Shown: positions 45,901-54,089 of the stretch, piece by piece | Position numbering within the stretch: the first letter of the stretch is position 1 | Layout: every line of letters starts with the position of its first letter | Assembly: GCA_013298895.1 (NCBI GenBank) | Contig: JAAFJM010000002.1 | Span: forward strand, 132,427-196,426 | Direction: 5' to 3' | Source: Bacteroidota bacterium | GTDB lineage: Bacteria; Bacteroidota; Bacteroidia; UKL13-3 | Length of the DNA: 64,000 nt | Position numbers and translations under genes: made by a program | The notes under the pieces: model-generated | The model's database searches: none | What the model was told of the DNA's origin: nothing | What the model saw: the letters and a program-made list of their open reading frames with translations, nothing else

Positions 45901-48900
45901 AGGCCTAAAATGAGTGACATGATGGGTGTAAATGCTTCGATTAATGAGACTGTTAGTGATTTACACCAATTTAAAAATGTAAGGTATTTTCATGATTTTC
46001 ATACAACAGATACTGGTGATTCATTACAGACATACCCAAACAATTTGTACCAGTTAAACCCTGCTTATGATGGAAAACATTTTGATGGGGATCCAATAAG
46101 TTATGAGACTTATCATGGTTTTGCCTATTGGAAAAAGGGAGGAGTGAATATATTCCCTTGTATTCAAGAATCGCCTGAATGGTTAAGAAAATTGCATAAT
46201 CCTAAATTAGAAAAGTATGAGTGGGATTTTAAGCCTATTTTTCCATTAAATGGTAATTCGGAAGAGTCTGATAGCTATAAAAGTCACGCAGATTTTTTAT
46301 TTCAATTTGCTTTTAGGTATGGCAAAAACTCAAGTTTAGATACTGGATATGCTAGATTGAATTCCTCACAAACCATAAAAAAAGGATTGAATTATGTAAA
46401 ATATATTGAAAACAGAAATGAGCAAGATAAGTGGTGGAAATCAGACAAACCATATATTTATTTCTCACCTTTTGAATTTGCAGCTATGTGTAATATTGAT
46501 TACGATAATAAACAAATTTCTTTATCTACTCTAGTTTCACCTACAAATGGAATAGGTGTAAAAAATGCTGACACAACTATGAAAATGGTAATGGGTGGGC
46601 TTGCTTCCCTGGATTTGAAATATATAAAAACCATGAATTTATGGAGTCAATACCATAGAACATCAATTGGTAATAAAAGTATATTCCCAGCCGATGTTAT
46701 TAATTTGCATAATTATTCATTTAAAGTTTATTCTGGCACTAAAGAAATAGGTATAAGTCCTGAAGATGATGATTTGAAGAATAAATTAATTAACATAGTA
46801 AATTATAGAAATCAGTATTTACCCGGAAAAGAAGTTTGGTTAAGTGAATTTGGTTATTCAACATTTGATGGACAAATTACTACAAGTAATCCAAAAGAAG
46901 GAAACAGGGCTGTACCTCCACAAAGCGAAACAGGTGTGAGAAAAATGGAAACCCAAGGCAGATGGCTGTTAAGAAGTTATTTAGCCATTGCTGCTGCAGG
47001 AATAGATAAGGCCATGTGTTATACATTATTGGATGAAGACTTTAGCACCCATCAGTTTTCCAAAACGGGTCTATTTAATGTAAACTATAACAAGGCTATA
47101 ACTCCAAAACCGTCATACTTTTACATTCAATGTATGTTGAAAACATTGAATGATTATGTTTATGATTCCGAATTAAACTCAGGCAATCCAAATGTATTAA
47201 TGTATAAATTTGTTAAACCTAATTCTACCGATTTTGTATGTGCTGTTTGGTGTAAAACTTCCAACAACACAATGGTTAATAATTTCAATAACTACCCATC
47301 AATACCTATAGGTAAAAAAGGAGAAATAATAACACCCCAAATTGGAGAAGCAAAAATAACTTGCTTATCAGGTGGCATTACTGTTACGGAATTGCCTGTT
47401 TTTGTTAGGTATACAGATGTTCCAGTTTATGTTAATAGTCAAAATGAAATTTACAATTCAAATACAACAATAAACATTGACAAAGAATTTAGGGAAAATA
47501 TTGAGATTAGTAATAACGCGACACTAACTATAAATAATGCTAAAATACTAATGAATAGTGGTTCAGAAATAACCGTTAATTCTGGTTCTACTTTAATAAT
47601 TGAAAACAGTGAATTAAGGTCTAACAAGTGTTCAGCTTCTACTGTAATTTGGACAGGTATTCATGTAAAAGATGGAGGTTACTTAGTGATAAAAAACTCG
47701 GTTATTAATGATGCTAGAGTTGCTGTATTTGGTAATAATCCAAAGTCCATTACAATCGACAATAGTATTTTTGCCAATAATTGGACATCTATTGCCTTTG
47801 CAAATAACGTCTCATCTGTTTCAAATATTATAGTTAAAAACTGTGTGTTTAATTCTCAGAATTTTTACCCTAATAGTACTATTATGTTTACTTCAGCAGA
47901 TCCACGTTATTATTTAAATAGTGGAGTTCCTATTTCGAATAGTTATGTAAATATTATCAATTCGGAAAATATTGCATTATACTCAAATACTTTTTATGGT
48001 GTAAATGGAATAACAACTGTAAACACTAATCCAAGTATTCTTAGTGAGCTAGATGCTATTATTATAAAAGAGTCTGATAATATTAACATCGATTATAATA
48101 AATTTTTTAGTGGAGGAGAATTAACACTTGATAGGGCAGTTTTATGTATTGGTAATGGTGATTATACCTCTAAGAATTTATATGTTTTTAACAATACATT
48201 TAATAATGTTACTGATGCTGTTAAAGTAGATAAATATCAATCTTATTTGATAAGAAACAATAAATTTTATAGTTGTAAAATCGGAGTCGAATCTTATTGT
48301 GATAAGTATCAAAATTATAGTCCTACAGTTTTACCAAGTTGCAAAATAAGTAATAATAATTTTGATGGTTTAGAAAAAGCAATCATAATAGCACCAAAGT
48401 CCAATCCATTCTTATTTACTTCTACTATAGGGAACAACAATTTTGCAACTGGTTATTCAGCTGCCGAACATTACATTTCTATTGCATGTAATAATTTTAA
48501 TAATAATACCATAGGAATGAGTGGCACAGGTAAATTATTTGATAACTTAAATATTACCAATGGTTCGAATAGCTTTTTGAATAATAAACAATGGGATATT
48601 ATTTGGGCAAGTAATGGTTCTAATTGGAAATTTTATTACAACCAGTTAATTATTACAACACCGGTTAATTCTTCTACAAAATATGATGTTAATTCAGCAC
48701 CAACAGCTCAATTATCTAAATTACCTTGTATGCTAAATGGCGTTACTGTAACAACACCTGGTATCAATTATATCATCAATATACCAAATAGTAATGATTG
48801 TAATTATATTACGCCTTTTCCAAATTATCAACCTGACAATTCATATATATATAGTTCTTTGTCTAAAATGATTAGTGAACCAAAAGCATTATCAACAGTT

Positions 48901-49155
48901 GAAACTAAAAAAATAGTGAATGGATTGGTTTTATATCCTAATCCAGCAACTGATAAGTTAATGATTCAAAATTTAGGTGAACAATATAACTTTAGAGTTA
49001 AATCAATAAGTGGACAAGAATTGCTGAATGGTCAAATTAATAATTCTGAAAGTTCAATTAGTATAAATACACTGAAAGATGGTATTTATATTATAGAATT
49101 AATTAATAATAAATTAGAATTTCAAACTTTAAAGTTTGTTAAACTAACTAATTAA
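42946..49155 (+). CDS. Giant T9SS-exported protein: FG-GAP propeller, discoidin-like, GH-A barrel, beta-helix, sorting domain
   Basis: 2,069 residues. Signal peptide (IIIIGLLFLFVSNNKA); FG-GAP/VCBS-like repeats with D-x-D-x-D-G calcium loops (about 30-830, for example MDGDGDKD, LDNDGKKD); a discoidin/F5-8C-like domain (about 855-965); a clan GH-A-like barrel (about 980-1470) with candidate acid/base Glu1159 in ENRNEQDKW and nucleophile Glu1301 in VWLSEFGYS, 142 residues apart as expected; a right-handed parallel beta-helix rich in Asn-Asn-x-Phe turns (about 1500-1915); and a type A sorting domain (about 1990-2069, LYPNPATDKL). It should be a cell-surface or released glycan-active enzyme; the GH family is not fixed. 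Followed by a 34-base palindrome. Confidence 0.88.
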   Translation: MEKKLIIIIGLLFLFVSNNKAQNLSFSNTNSEIAGYNSTFFNKIATTDLDGNGKNDIVTYETKYLDSSRIVIKESNYNSGVISSTSFTNKFIDIDSRSCATSLLTADLNNDKKPEIILATNLGDLYIFYNNSSLGNISFPSNTLATTGVSKLSGFTTEKIIKVEDMDGDGDKDIIALIRNSNTVSIYINNAGTISSTPNNIVYSSSINSLPNFSNFYVTNIAGSLVADIVIMEKNKIFTLVNNSLVSPLSTSSYTISSSSHSLNIQSDALFENLIFADYDNNGDNEIITNIPNLNQIAIFNTTKLSPITIDVENINQLISIEDYDLDGKKDILYVNDNGKICFKKQILRKQVAGTYKLDFKPSVFVSNVLGGIYNCELADINNDNKNDILLFSGAGSNMNLILNETKTTKPIFSMPSTTSTSIFTQVECADLDNDGKKDILTLETYYLDSSKIYIKNNIHNSGDLSAASFASPTFSNLELEKRCVATSVKVSDLTGDGPGYSDLVIATNTGQIYLYANRGGGFHNFGGRSFMELNYSLSGINQLFEQQIELVDMNSDGYKDVVSMLRNTNTVLIYLNTTLDSVSKNTSVWNLSNLYFNPTPIVLSIGSLGISDLKSSCMKISDVDGNGKMDIFIKLKNDFKLLLNNYDTSVTPKSLISASNFNLLGYYHGKEFTSNLVANSIEIGNLDDNSANGNEIVVLDPTDNKLVIYNINMAAITAGTPSLILTKLTTDFYIDSESESISIADMDNDYRNDLVVLGSELIIYKNVKTQTSFSFIEAKKVNGIGTGGFLKIADLNNDEKPDITFVNNTLQDIKIIQNDFDKIGKDYDNNIIKNNSLNEDNMLFPLYSIVGNDKLNPNLLFDGDETSNNSFNFINTTFTNDFTFILDLKDEYTIRKIKYKENSYNANCFIKFSSGDPSNWSSPISFNSNPSADTNTYTVNHVNLTTRYLRINVQGAGFKISELKLEGFLYSNTDMIIPEIVAHPRPKMSDMMGVNASINETVSDLHQFKNVRYFHDFHTTDTGDSLQTYPNNLYQLNPAYDGKHFDGDPISYETYHGFAYWKKGGVNIFPCIQESPEWLRKLHNPKLEKYEWDFKPIFPLNGNSEESDSYKSHADFLFQFAFRYGKNSSLDTGYARLNSSQTIKKGLNYVKYIENRNEQDKWWKSDKPYIYFSPFEFAAMCNIDYDNKQISLSTLVSPTNGIGVKNADTTMKMVMGGLASLDLKYIKTMNLWSQYHRTSIGNKSIFPADVINLHNYSFKVYSGTKEIGISPEDDDLKNKLINIVNYRNQYLPGKEVWLSEFGYSTFDGQITTSNPKEGNRAVPPQSETGVRKMETQGRWLLRSYLAIAAAGIDKAMCYTLLDEDFSTHQFSKTGLFNVNYNKAITPKPSYFYIQCMLKTLNDYVYDSELNSGNPNVLMYKFVKPNSTDFVCAVWCKTSNNTMVNNFNNYPSIPIGKKGEIITPQIGEAKITCLSGGITVTELPVFVRYTDVPVYVNSQNEIYNSNTTINIDKEFRENIEISNNATLTINNAKILMNSGSEITVNSGSTLIIENSELRSNKCSASTVIWTGIHVKDGGYLVIKNSVINDARVAVFGNNPKSITIDNSIFANNWTSIAFANNVSSVSNIIVKNCVFNSQNFYPNSTIMFTSADPRYYLNSGVPISNSYVNIINSENIALYSNTFYGVNGITTVNTNPSILSELDAIIIKESDNINIDYNKFFSGGELTLDRAVLCIGNGDYTSKNLYVFNNTFNNVTDAVKVDKYQSYLIRNNKFYSCKIGVESYCDKYQNYSPTVLPSCKISNNNFDGLEKAIIIAPKSNPFLFTSTIGNNNFATGYSAAEHYISIACNNFNNNTIGMSGTGKLFDNLNITNGSNSFLNNKQWDIIWASNGSNWKFYYNQLIITTPVNSSTKYDVNSAPTAQLSKLPCMLNGVTVTTPGINYIINIPNSNDCNYITPFPNYQPDNSYIYSSLSKMISEPKALSTVETKKIVNGLVLYPNPATDKLMIQNLGEQYNFRVKSISGQELLNGQINNSESSISINTLKDGIYIIELINNKLEFQTLKFVKLTN

Positions 49156-49177
49156 CAATTTAAATTATTAATTACTG

Positions 49178-49211
49178 CAAAAGCCATTTAACTTAAGTTA
49201 AATGGCTTTTG
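49178..49211. terminator. Perfect 34-base palindrome after the giant gene, probable terminator
   Basis: CAAAAGCCATTTAACTT is followed at once by its exact reverse complement AAGTTAAATGGCTTTTG, 17 pairs. As RNA it would fold as a long hairpin with a tight loop, with T4 at the end. It lies 22 bases after the giant-gene stop and 31 before the ACC deaminase start. Confidence 0.75.
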
Positions 49212-49242
49212 TGTTATTATTGCAGTTATTATAAAAACCTAA

Positions 49243-50115
49243 ATGATAGAAATAAATTCACCAATTGAACCATTATATTTTAAGCTTTTTAAACAAAAAC
49301 AAATTTCGGTTTATATTAAACGAGATGACAAAATCCATCCATTTATAAGTGGAAATAAATGGAGAAAACTTAAACATACAATAGCCGATGCCAAACAAAA
49401 AAATAAAACACATTTGGTTAGTTTTGGTGGTGCTTACAGCAATCATTTAAATGCATTGGCTTGTGCAGGTGCTATGTTTGGTTTTAAAACTACCGCTTTT
49501 ATTAGGGGTGATGAAGGCGTAAGCAACCAAATGTTGGCTTTAAATAAACTTTGGGGAATGGAGTTTATTTATACAGATAGAACCAGCTATAAGGATAAAG
49601 ATACATTATTTAAAACTTATTTTGGACAAGATGAAAATGCTTATTTTGTTAATGAAGGTGGTGCAGGCATTTTAGGTGCTAAAGGTTGTCAAGAAATTGT
49701 AACTGAACTAACCGATAGTTACCAGCATATATTTTGCGCAGTAGGTACAACCACCACCTTGCAAGGAATTGCTCAAGCTATAAAAGACCAACAATTAACA
49801 ACCAAAGCCGAAGGAATTTGTGTTTTGAAAGGTGCTGAAAATATTGATGAAGAATTGCTAAAAAATCAATTACAAGATTATTATAAAATTCATCATCAAT
49901 TTCATGAAGGAGGCTATGCCAAAAGCAATCCTAAACTAATGGACTTTATAGCCCAGTTTGCTAGTAAAACAGGTATATTATTAGATCAAGTTTATACCGC
50001 CAAAATGATGATGGCCGTTTTTACTTTAGCAGAACAAGATTATTTTAAACCTAATAGTAAAATTTTGTGTATTCACACAGGTGGAATATTGGGATTGTTA
50101 GGGGTTTTGAAGTAA
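49243..50115 (+). CDS. 1-Aminocyclopropane-1-carboxylate deaminase/D-cysteine desulfhydrase family PLP enzyme
   Basis: 290 residues, fold type II PLP enzyme. Schiff-base Lys39 in ISGNKWRK and the cofactor-side Ser-Asn-His in GGAYSNHLN (63-70) match the ACCD/DcyD group; CAVGTTTTLQG binds the PLP phosphate. In bacteria without plant contact, D-cysteine desulfhydrase is the commoner activity, but sequence does not settle it. The gene stands between two T9SS genes and shows no functional link to them. Confidence 0.85.
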   Translation: MIEINSPIEPLYFKLFKQKQISVYIKRDDKIHPFISGNKWRKLKHTIADAKQKNKTHLVSFGGAYSNHLNALACAGAMFGFKTTAFIRGDEGVSNQMLALNKLWGMEFIYTDRTSYKDKDTLFKTYFGQDENAYFVNEGGAGILGAKGCQEIVTELTDSYQHIFCAVGTTTTLQGIAQAIKDQQLTTKAEGICVLKGAENIDEELLKNQLQDYYKIHHQFHEGGYAKSNPKLMDFIAQFASKTGILLDQVYTAKMMMAVFTLAEQDYFKPNSKILCIHTGGILGLLGVLK

Positions 50116-50167
50116 GTTTACAAGTAAACCAATGGCTTTGTTCAGCTTAGTTATAATTCAAATTTAA

Positions 50168-52444
50168 CTATTCAATTACTAAACGTTTTACCAATTGTTT
50201 GCCAGTTTCAGTTTGGATTTTTACAAAATAAACTCCTGCATTTAGGTTTATTAGCTCAATGTTTGCTGATTGAGTTCCGCGGGCCATTGCTTGATTAATA
50301 ACTGTAGCACCCAAAATATTGATGATACTTACTTGCGCTTTTTCGTTCAATAAATCGGTTTCAATAGTTAATTTATTTTTGGCTGGATTAGGATAAATTT
50401 TGGCTTCAAATGTTTGTTCTGTTAAATCATTGGTAGTTGATAAACTTATTTTCCCTAAAATAGTACTTTTATAAAATTTAAATCCACCACGTTGGTTTCC
50501 AATTAACACCTCAGGGCTGGCATCAGCATCAATATTTGCGATGGTAACACTGGTATAAACCCCTTGAGAAATACTATCAGCAGCCATGTTTGCATCATCT
50601 TTAAATATATTAGCAATTCTACGTGCTTTTATTGCAGGATTAGCACTTATATCAGTATATAAAACTACACTTTTGCTATAACTTCCAATTAAAGCTTCGT
50701 AAATGCCATCATTATCCAAATCAAATACAAATGGATAGGCATTTCCATAACTTTCGTTTCTTGATCGCACACTTAATTTTCCTAATGAATCAATAGTTGG
50801 GGTAGAATTAAATGAAGGTTCTGTAACTGTTCCAGTGTTTTGATAATAAGCCAATGTTCCATTGTATTTTCCAATAACTAAATCAAGTTTTCCATCAGCA
50901 TTTAAATCAATTAACTGCGGGGCTATTTGTGTACCGGCATTTATATTGAAGTAATTGCTATCTCTTTTAGTAAAGTTTATAGTAGAGGTTGTTGAAGTAT
51001 TTTCATAATAGTTTAAATAACCATTGTACCAACCCAAAATCATGTCCTTTTTGCCATCATTATTTAAGTCACCAAATGTTGGAATTACATTGGTTAATGG
51101 CAAACGTACATCCGCTTGAATATTGGCAAAATTGGTGTCTGCCAAACTAAATACAGGATTGATTTTAGTTCCAATATTTTTGTATAAATACAATTGCTCA
51201 AAATTATTTTTGGTACTTGAATAATTCCCCTGCGTTGCAACAATTAAATCTTGGTCATCATCATTGTCGATATCAACAAAAACTGGCTTGGAGTTTCCTC
51301 CTAAATCAATCATTTCATCTATTAAAAAATTCTCTTTCACAAATTGAAATTTGGCAGCAGTATTATTACTGGTTGCTGTGTTTTTATATAAATTGATATG
51401 GTTCGTGTTTTTAACAGCTGCAGGTTCATTCGTTGTGATGATTAGATCAGTGATTCCATCATTATCAAAGTCTTGAAAATAAGGGGTAGGCCATGATAAA
51501 TCTAATGGACGATAAGTATTCCTAGGGAAAATGGTGTCTTCAGTTACAAAGGAGTCCCTTAACAAAGAGTTTGACTCTCTACCGTTTTTTGCAAAAATCA
51601 ATGTATTGAAAAATCCATCCCCATAAATAAGATCTTTATCTCCATCTGCATCAGTGTCAAATACAGCAAACGAATTGCTTACATGCTTTCCACCCTTGCC
51701 TAAATAATAGGCATCTAATCCAAAGTTAAATCCGTGAGTGTTTACCTTATAACCTACATGTCCCCAAAAATTAACACCAAATCCGAAATTTATTGAATCG
51801 CAATTATTTTTTGGTCTTCTATTTCTGTATAAATCAAAATAATTGGATCCTGAAGGCATATAAACTACATCGGGGTCGCCATCATTATCCATGTCCTCTA
51901 TTGCTCCAATATCAGTTGGGGTAAATTCCAAGCAGTCTTCAAAATCGGCACTATTTATGTAGGTTAAACAATTACTTCTTTGTTTAAATTTCAGATTATT
52001 AGTTGTGGAAATATTTTGCAAATACCTTATGGAGTTTGATTTTACATATTCTCCTGGATTTAATACATATGCTGGTCCAGATGCTGTAAGTAAATCGTCC
52101 TTTCCATCGCAGTTAAAATCAATTATTTTTAACCATTGCGAAATATTAGGTAAGAATTTTTCGTAAGAAGGTTCATAAACCCAACTATTATTTTTCCAAA
52201 GGTAGGTAAATACTTTGTCGCCAATGCCGTCAAATACCACTAAATCTTTTTGTCCATCATTATCTAAATCCATCTTATTGAATTGCGGTTTTTGAAAACC
52301 ACCAACAAATGGGTATTTCAAAGTATCTGTGTTGTTTCTTTTTAAAAATTTTGCGGTATTAGCTAAAGTAAAATATACATTTTGAGCATTCATTATTGAG
52401 TTTATAAACAATAGTGAAATAATAGCAAGTATGAATTTACGCAT
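50168..52444 (-). CDS. FG-GAP/VCBS repeat surface protein with T9SS type A sorting domain
   Basis: 758 residues. Signal peptide (FILAIISLLFINSIMNAQ), then at least seven FG-GAP/VCBS-like repeats with calcium loops (DLDNDGQKDLVV, DMDNDGDPDVV, DTDADGDKDLI, DLNNDGKKDMI, DLNADGKLDLVI), about 45-660, forming one or two integrin-like propellers, and a C-terminal sorting domain (IYPNPAKNKL onward). It should be an exported surface protein. It shares the repeat type with the giant gene on the other strand, suggesting related partners or a common origin. No catalytic domain seen. Confidence 0.9.
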   Translation of the reverse strand: MRKFILAIISLLFINSIMNAQNVYFTLANTAKFLKRNNTDTLKYPFVGGFQKPQFNKMDLDNDGQKDLVVFDGIGDKVFTYLWKNNSWVYEPSYEKFLPNISQWLKIIDFNCDGKDDLLTASGPAYVLNPGEYVKSNSIRYLQNISTTNNLKFKQRSNCLTYINSADFEDCLEFTPTDIGAIEDMDNDGDPDVVYMPSGSNYFDLYRNRRPKNNCDSINFGFGVNFWGHVGYKVNTHGFNFGLDAYYLGKGGKHVSNSFAVFDTDADGDKDLIYGDGFFNTLIFAKNGRESNSLLRDSFVTEDTIFPRNTYRPLDLSWPTPYFQDFDNDGITDLIITTNEPAAVKNTNHINLYKNTATSNNTAAKFQFVKENFLIDEMIDLGGNSKPVFVDIDNDDDQDLIVATQGNYSSTKNNFEQLYLYKNIGTKINPVFSLADTNFANIQADVRLPLTNVIPTFGDLNNDGKKDMILGWYNGYLNYYENTSTTSTINFTKRDSNYFNINAGTQIAPQLIDLNADGKLDLVIGKYNGTLAYYQNTGTVTEPSFNSTPTIDSLGKLSVRSRNESYGNAYPFVFDLDNDGIYEALIGSYSKSVVLYTDISANPAIKARRIANIFKDDANMAADSISQGVYTSVTIANIDADASPEVLIGNQRGGFKFYKSTILGKISLSTTNDLTEQTFEAKIYPNPAKNKLTIETDLLNEKAQVSIINILGATVINQAMARGTQSANIELINLNAGVYFVKIQTETGKQLVKRLVIE

Positions 52445-52466
52445 AAATTATGGTTATTTGTTGATT

Positions 52467-52474
52467 CAAATTTA
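52467..52474 (-). promoter_or_regulatory. Bacteroidota -7 promoter motif of the FG-GAP gene
   Basis: On the minus strand TAAATTTG fits TAnnTTTG, 22 bases before the ATG at 52444. It lies in the 70-base divergent gap with murF. Confidence 0.45.
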
Positions 52475-52514
52475 TAAATTAAAGTTTGAAGTAGTTTCAT
52501 AATTTTTTATTAAA

Positions 52515-53813
52515 ATGGATATAGCCAATTTACATCAATTATTTTTAAAACATCCTACTGTTTGCACTGATACACGTAAAATTGCGGCTAATAGTTTGTT
52601 TTTTGCATTAAAGGGAGAAAAATTTAATGCAAATCAATTTGCGAGCCAAGCATTAAGTCAAGGAGCAGCTTATGCCATAATTGATGAAGCACAATATAAA
52701 ATGAGTGAGCAATATATTTTGGTAAATGATGTATTGACCACCTTGCAACAGCTTGCTACTTTTCATAGGGATACTTTGAAGATTCCAGTTATAGCCATTG
52801 TAGGAAGCAATGGAAAAACCACTACTAAAGAATTAATCACATCGGTTTTAAAACAAAAATTTACAGTTTTAGCTACTCCAGGTAATTTTAACAATCATAT
52901 TGGCCTACCTTTAACCATGTTACAAATAACTAGCAGTCATGAGATAGCAGTTATAGAAATGGGCGCTAATCATATTGGTGAAAATGAGTTTTTATGCAAA
53001 ATAGCCAAACCAAGCCATGGAATTGTTACCAATAATGGTAAAGACCATCTTGAGGGTTTTGGCGATATGGAAGGTGTAGCAAAATCAAACTCTGAGCTAT
53101 ATTATCATTTACTAAAAAATAATGGAATTGCATTTGTAAACATGCACGATGAATGGTTGATGCGCATGGCAAGGCAATTAGAAAATAAAGTTACTTATGC
53201 TGCTAATTTTGAAGGTAAGATTAAGGAAGCATCTCACACTTGTTACGCTAGTCATTTACAGCCAACTATTAATTTTACAATTGAAAATTCACCAATTGAA
53301 ATAAATAGCAATTTAAGTGGTGATTACAATTTTGATAATATTACAGCAGCAGTGTCCATGGGATTGTATTTTGGATTAAGTATTTCTCAAATTGCTAAAG
53401 GAATTGAGAGCTACAAACCGAGCAATAATCGCTCAGAAGTAATAAAAAAAGAATCAAACACCATTTATTTAGATGCTTATAATGCCAATCCAAGTAGTAT
53501 GGAAGTTTCCATTAAAAATTTTGCAGCTATGCCATTTGGCAATAAAGTACTCATACTTGGCGATATGTTTGAATTAGGAAAATATGCTGAAGAGGAGCAT
53601 CAAAACTTAGTTCATTTTTGCGAAGTACTTGGCTTAACAAATGTATTTTTATGTGGTGATTTGTTTAAAAATACCAAAAACAATTATGTAAGTTTTGGCA
53701 CTACAGAGGAATGTAAAGTGTATTTATCAGAAAATAAATTAATGAATTCAAATGTATTTATGAAAGGCTCTAGAGGAATGAAGTTAGAAACCTTAATGGA
53801 AGTTATTGATTAA
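52515..53813 (+). CDS. murF: UDP-N-acetylmuramoyl-tripeptide--D-alanyl-D-alanine ligase
   Basis: 432 residues. ATP-binding GSNGKTTTKE at 97-106, IEMGANHIGEN, and the DAYNANPSSMEVSI segment near 320 match MurF and not the other Mur ligases. It adds D-Ala-D-Ala to the peptidoglycan precursor in the cytoplasm. Not in a mur/fts cluster here; stands alone with its own start region. Confidence 0.95.
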   Translation: MDIANLHQLFLKHPTVCTDTRKIAANSLFFALKGEKFNANQFASQALSQGAAYAIIDEAQYKMSEQYILVNDVLTTLQQLATFHRDTLKIPVIAIVGSNGKTTTKELITSVLKQKFTVLATPGNFNNHIGLPLTMLQITSSHEIAVIEMGANHIGENEFLCKIAKPSHGIVTNNGKDHLEGFGDMEGVAKSNSELYYHLLKNNGIAFVNMHDEWLMRMARQLENKVTYAANFEGKIKEASHTCYASHLQPTINFTIENSPIEINSNLSGDYNFDNITAAVSMGLYFGLSISQIAKGIESYKPSNNRSEVIKKESNTIYLDAYNANPSSMEVSIKNFAAMPFGNKVLILGDMFELGKYAEEEHQNLVHFCEVLGLTNVFLCGDLFKNTKNNYVSFGTTEECKVYLSENKLMNSNVFMKGSRGMKLETLMEVID

Positions 53814-53817
53814 AACA

Positions 53818-54012
53818 CTACAAGCCTAGCTTACTTTTTATGTAAAAATACAAATCATCAAAAGGAAAGTTAACCCCTTTAATTACATCAATAGCATACC
53901 TGCGTTTAACTTCAAACATAACAATATGAACCGAAACAAAGGCTATTGTAGCTATGGCCATAAATCGTTTGTTGCATAGTAAATACTTGCATGCTAAAAT
54001 TTTTTGTAACAC
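53818..54012 (-). CDS. Small protein of unknown function, possibly membrane-anchored
   Basis: 64 residues: MLQKILACKYLLCNKRF then a hydrophobic helix (MAIATIAFVSVHIVMF) and a soluble tail with GVNFPFDDLYFYIK. The tail looks protein-like, not random, and the frame fills the space between murF and the terminator at 54054. I do not recognise a family, and an overlapping noncoding origin is possible. Confidence 0.45.
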   Translation of the reverse strand: MLQKILACKYLLCNKRFMAIATIAFVSVHIVMFEVKRRYAIDVIKGVNFPFDDLYFYIKSKLGL

Positions 54013-54053
54013 ACATTCTATAACTTTTTAAACAATAAAATGTTTTATCAAAC

Positions 54054-54086
54054 AAAAAAGGCTGCTTTATAAAAGCAGCCTTTTTT
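54054..54086. terminator. Bidirectional intrinsic terminator (copy B of a dispersed form)
   Basis: GGCTGCTTT and AAAGCAGCC form a nine-pair stem extended by A-run and T-run. Serves kup on the minus strand. Stem core and upstream flank match the terminator at 20911. Confidence 0.88.
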
Positions 54087-54089
54087 GTT

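Noticed and set aside
50600-52300. Repeated Asp/Asn-rich units as a DNA repeat or CRISPR-like array
   Set aside because: They are FG-GAP protein repeats with irregular spacing and variable DNA sequence.
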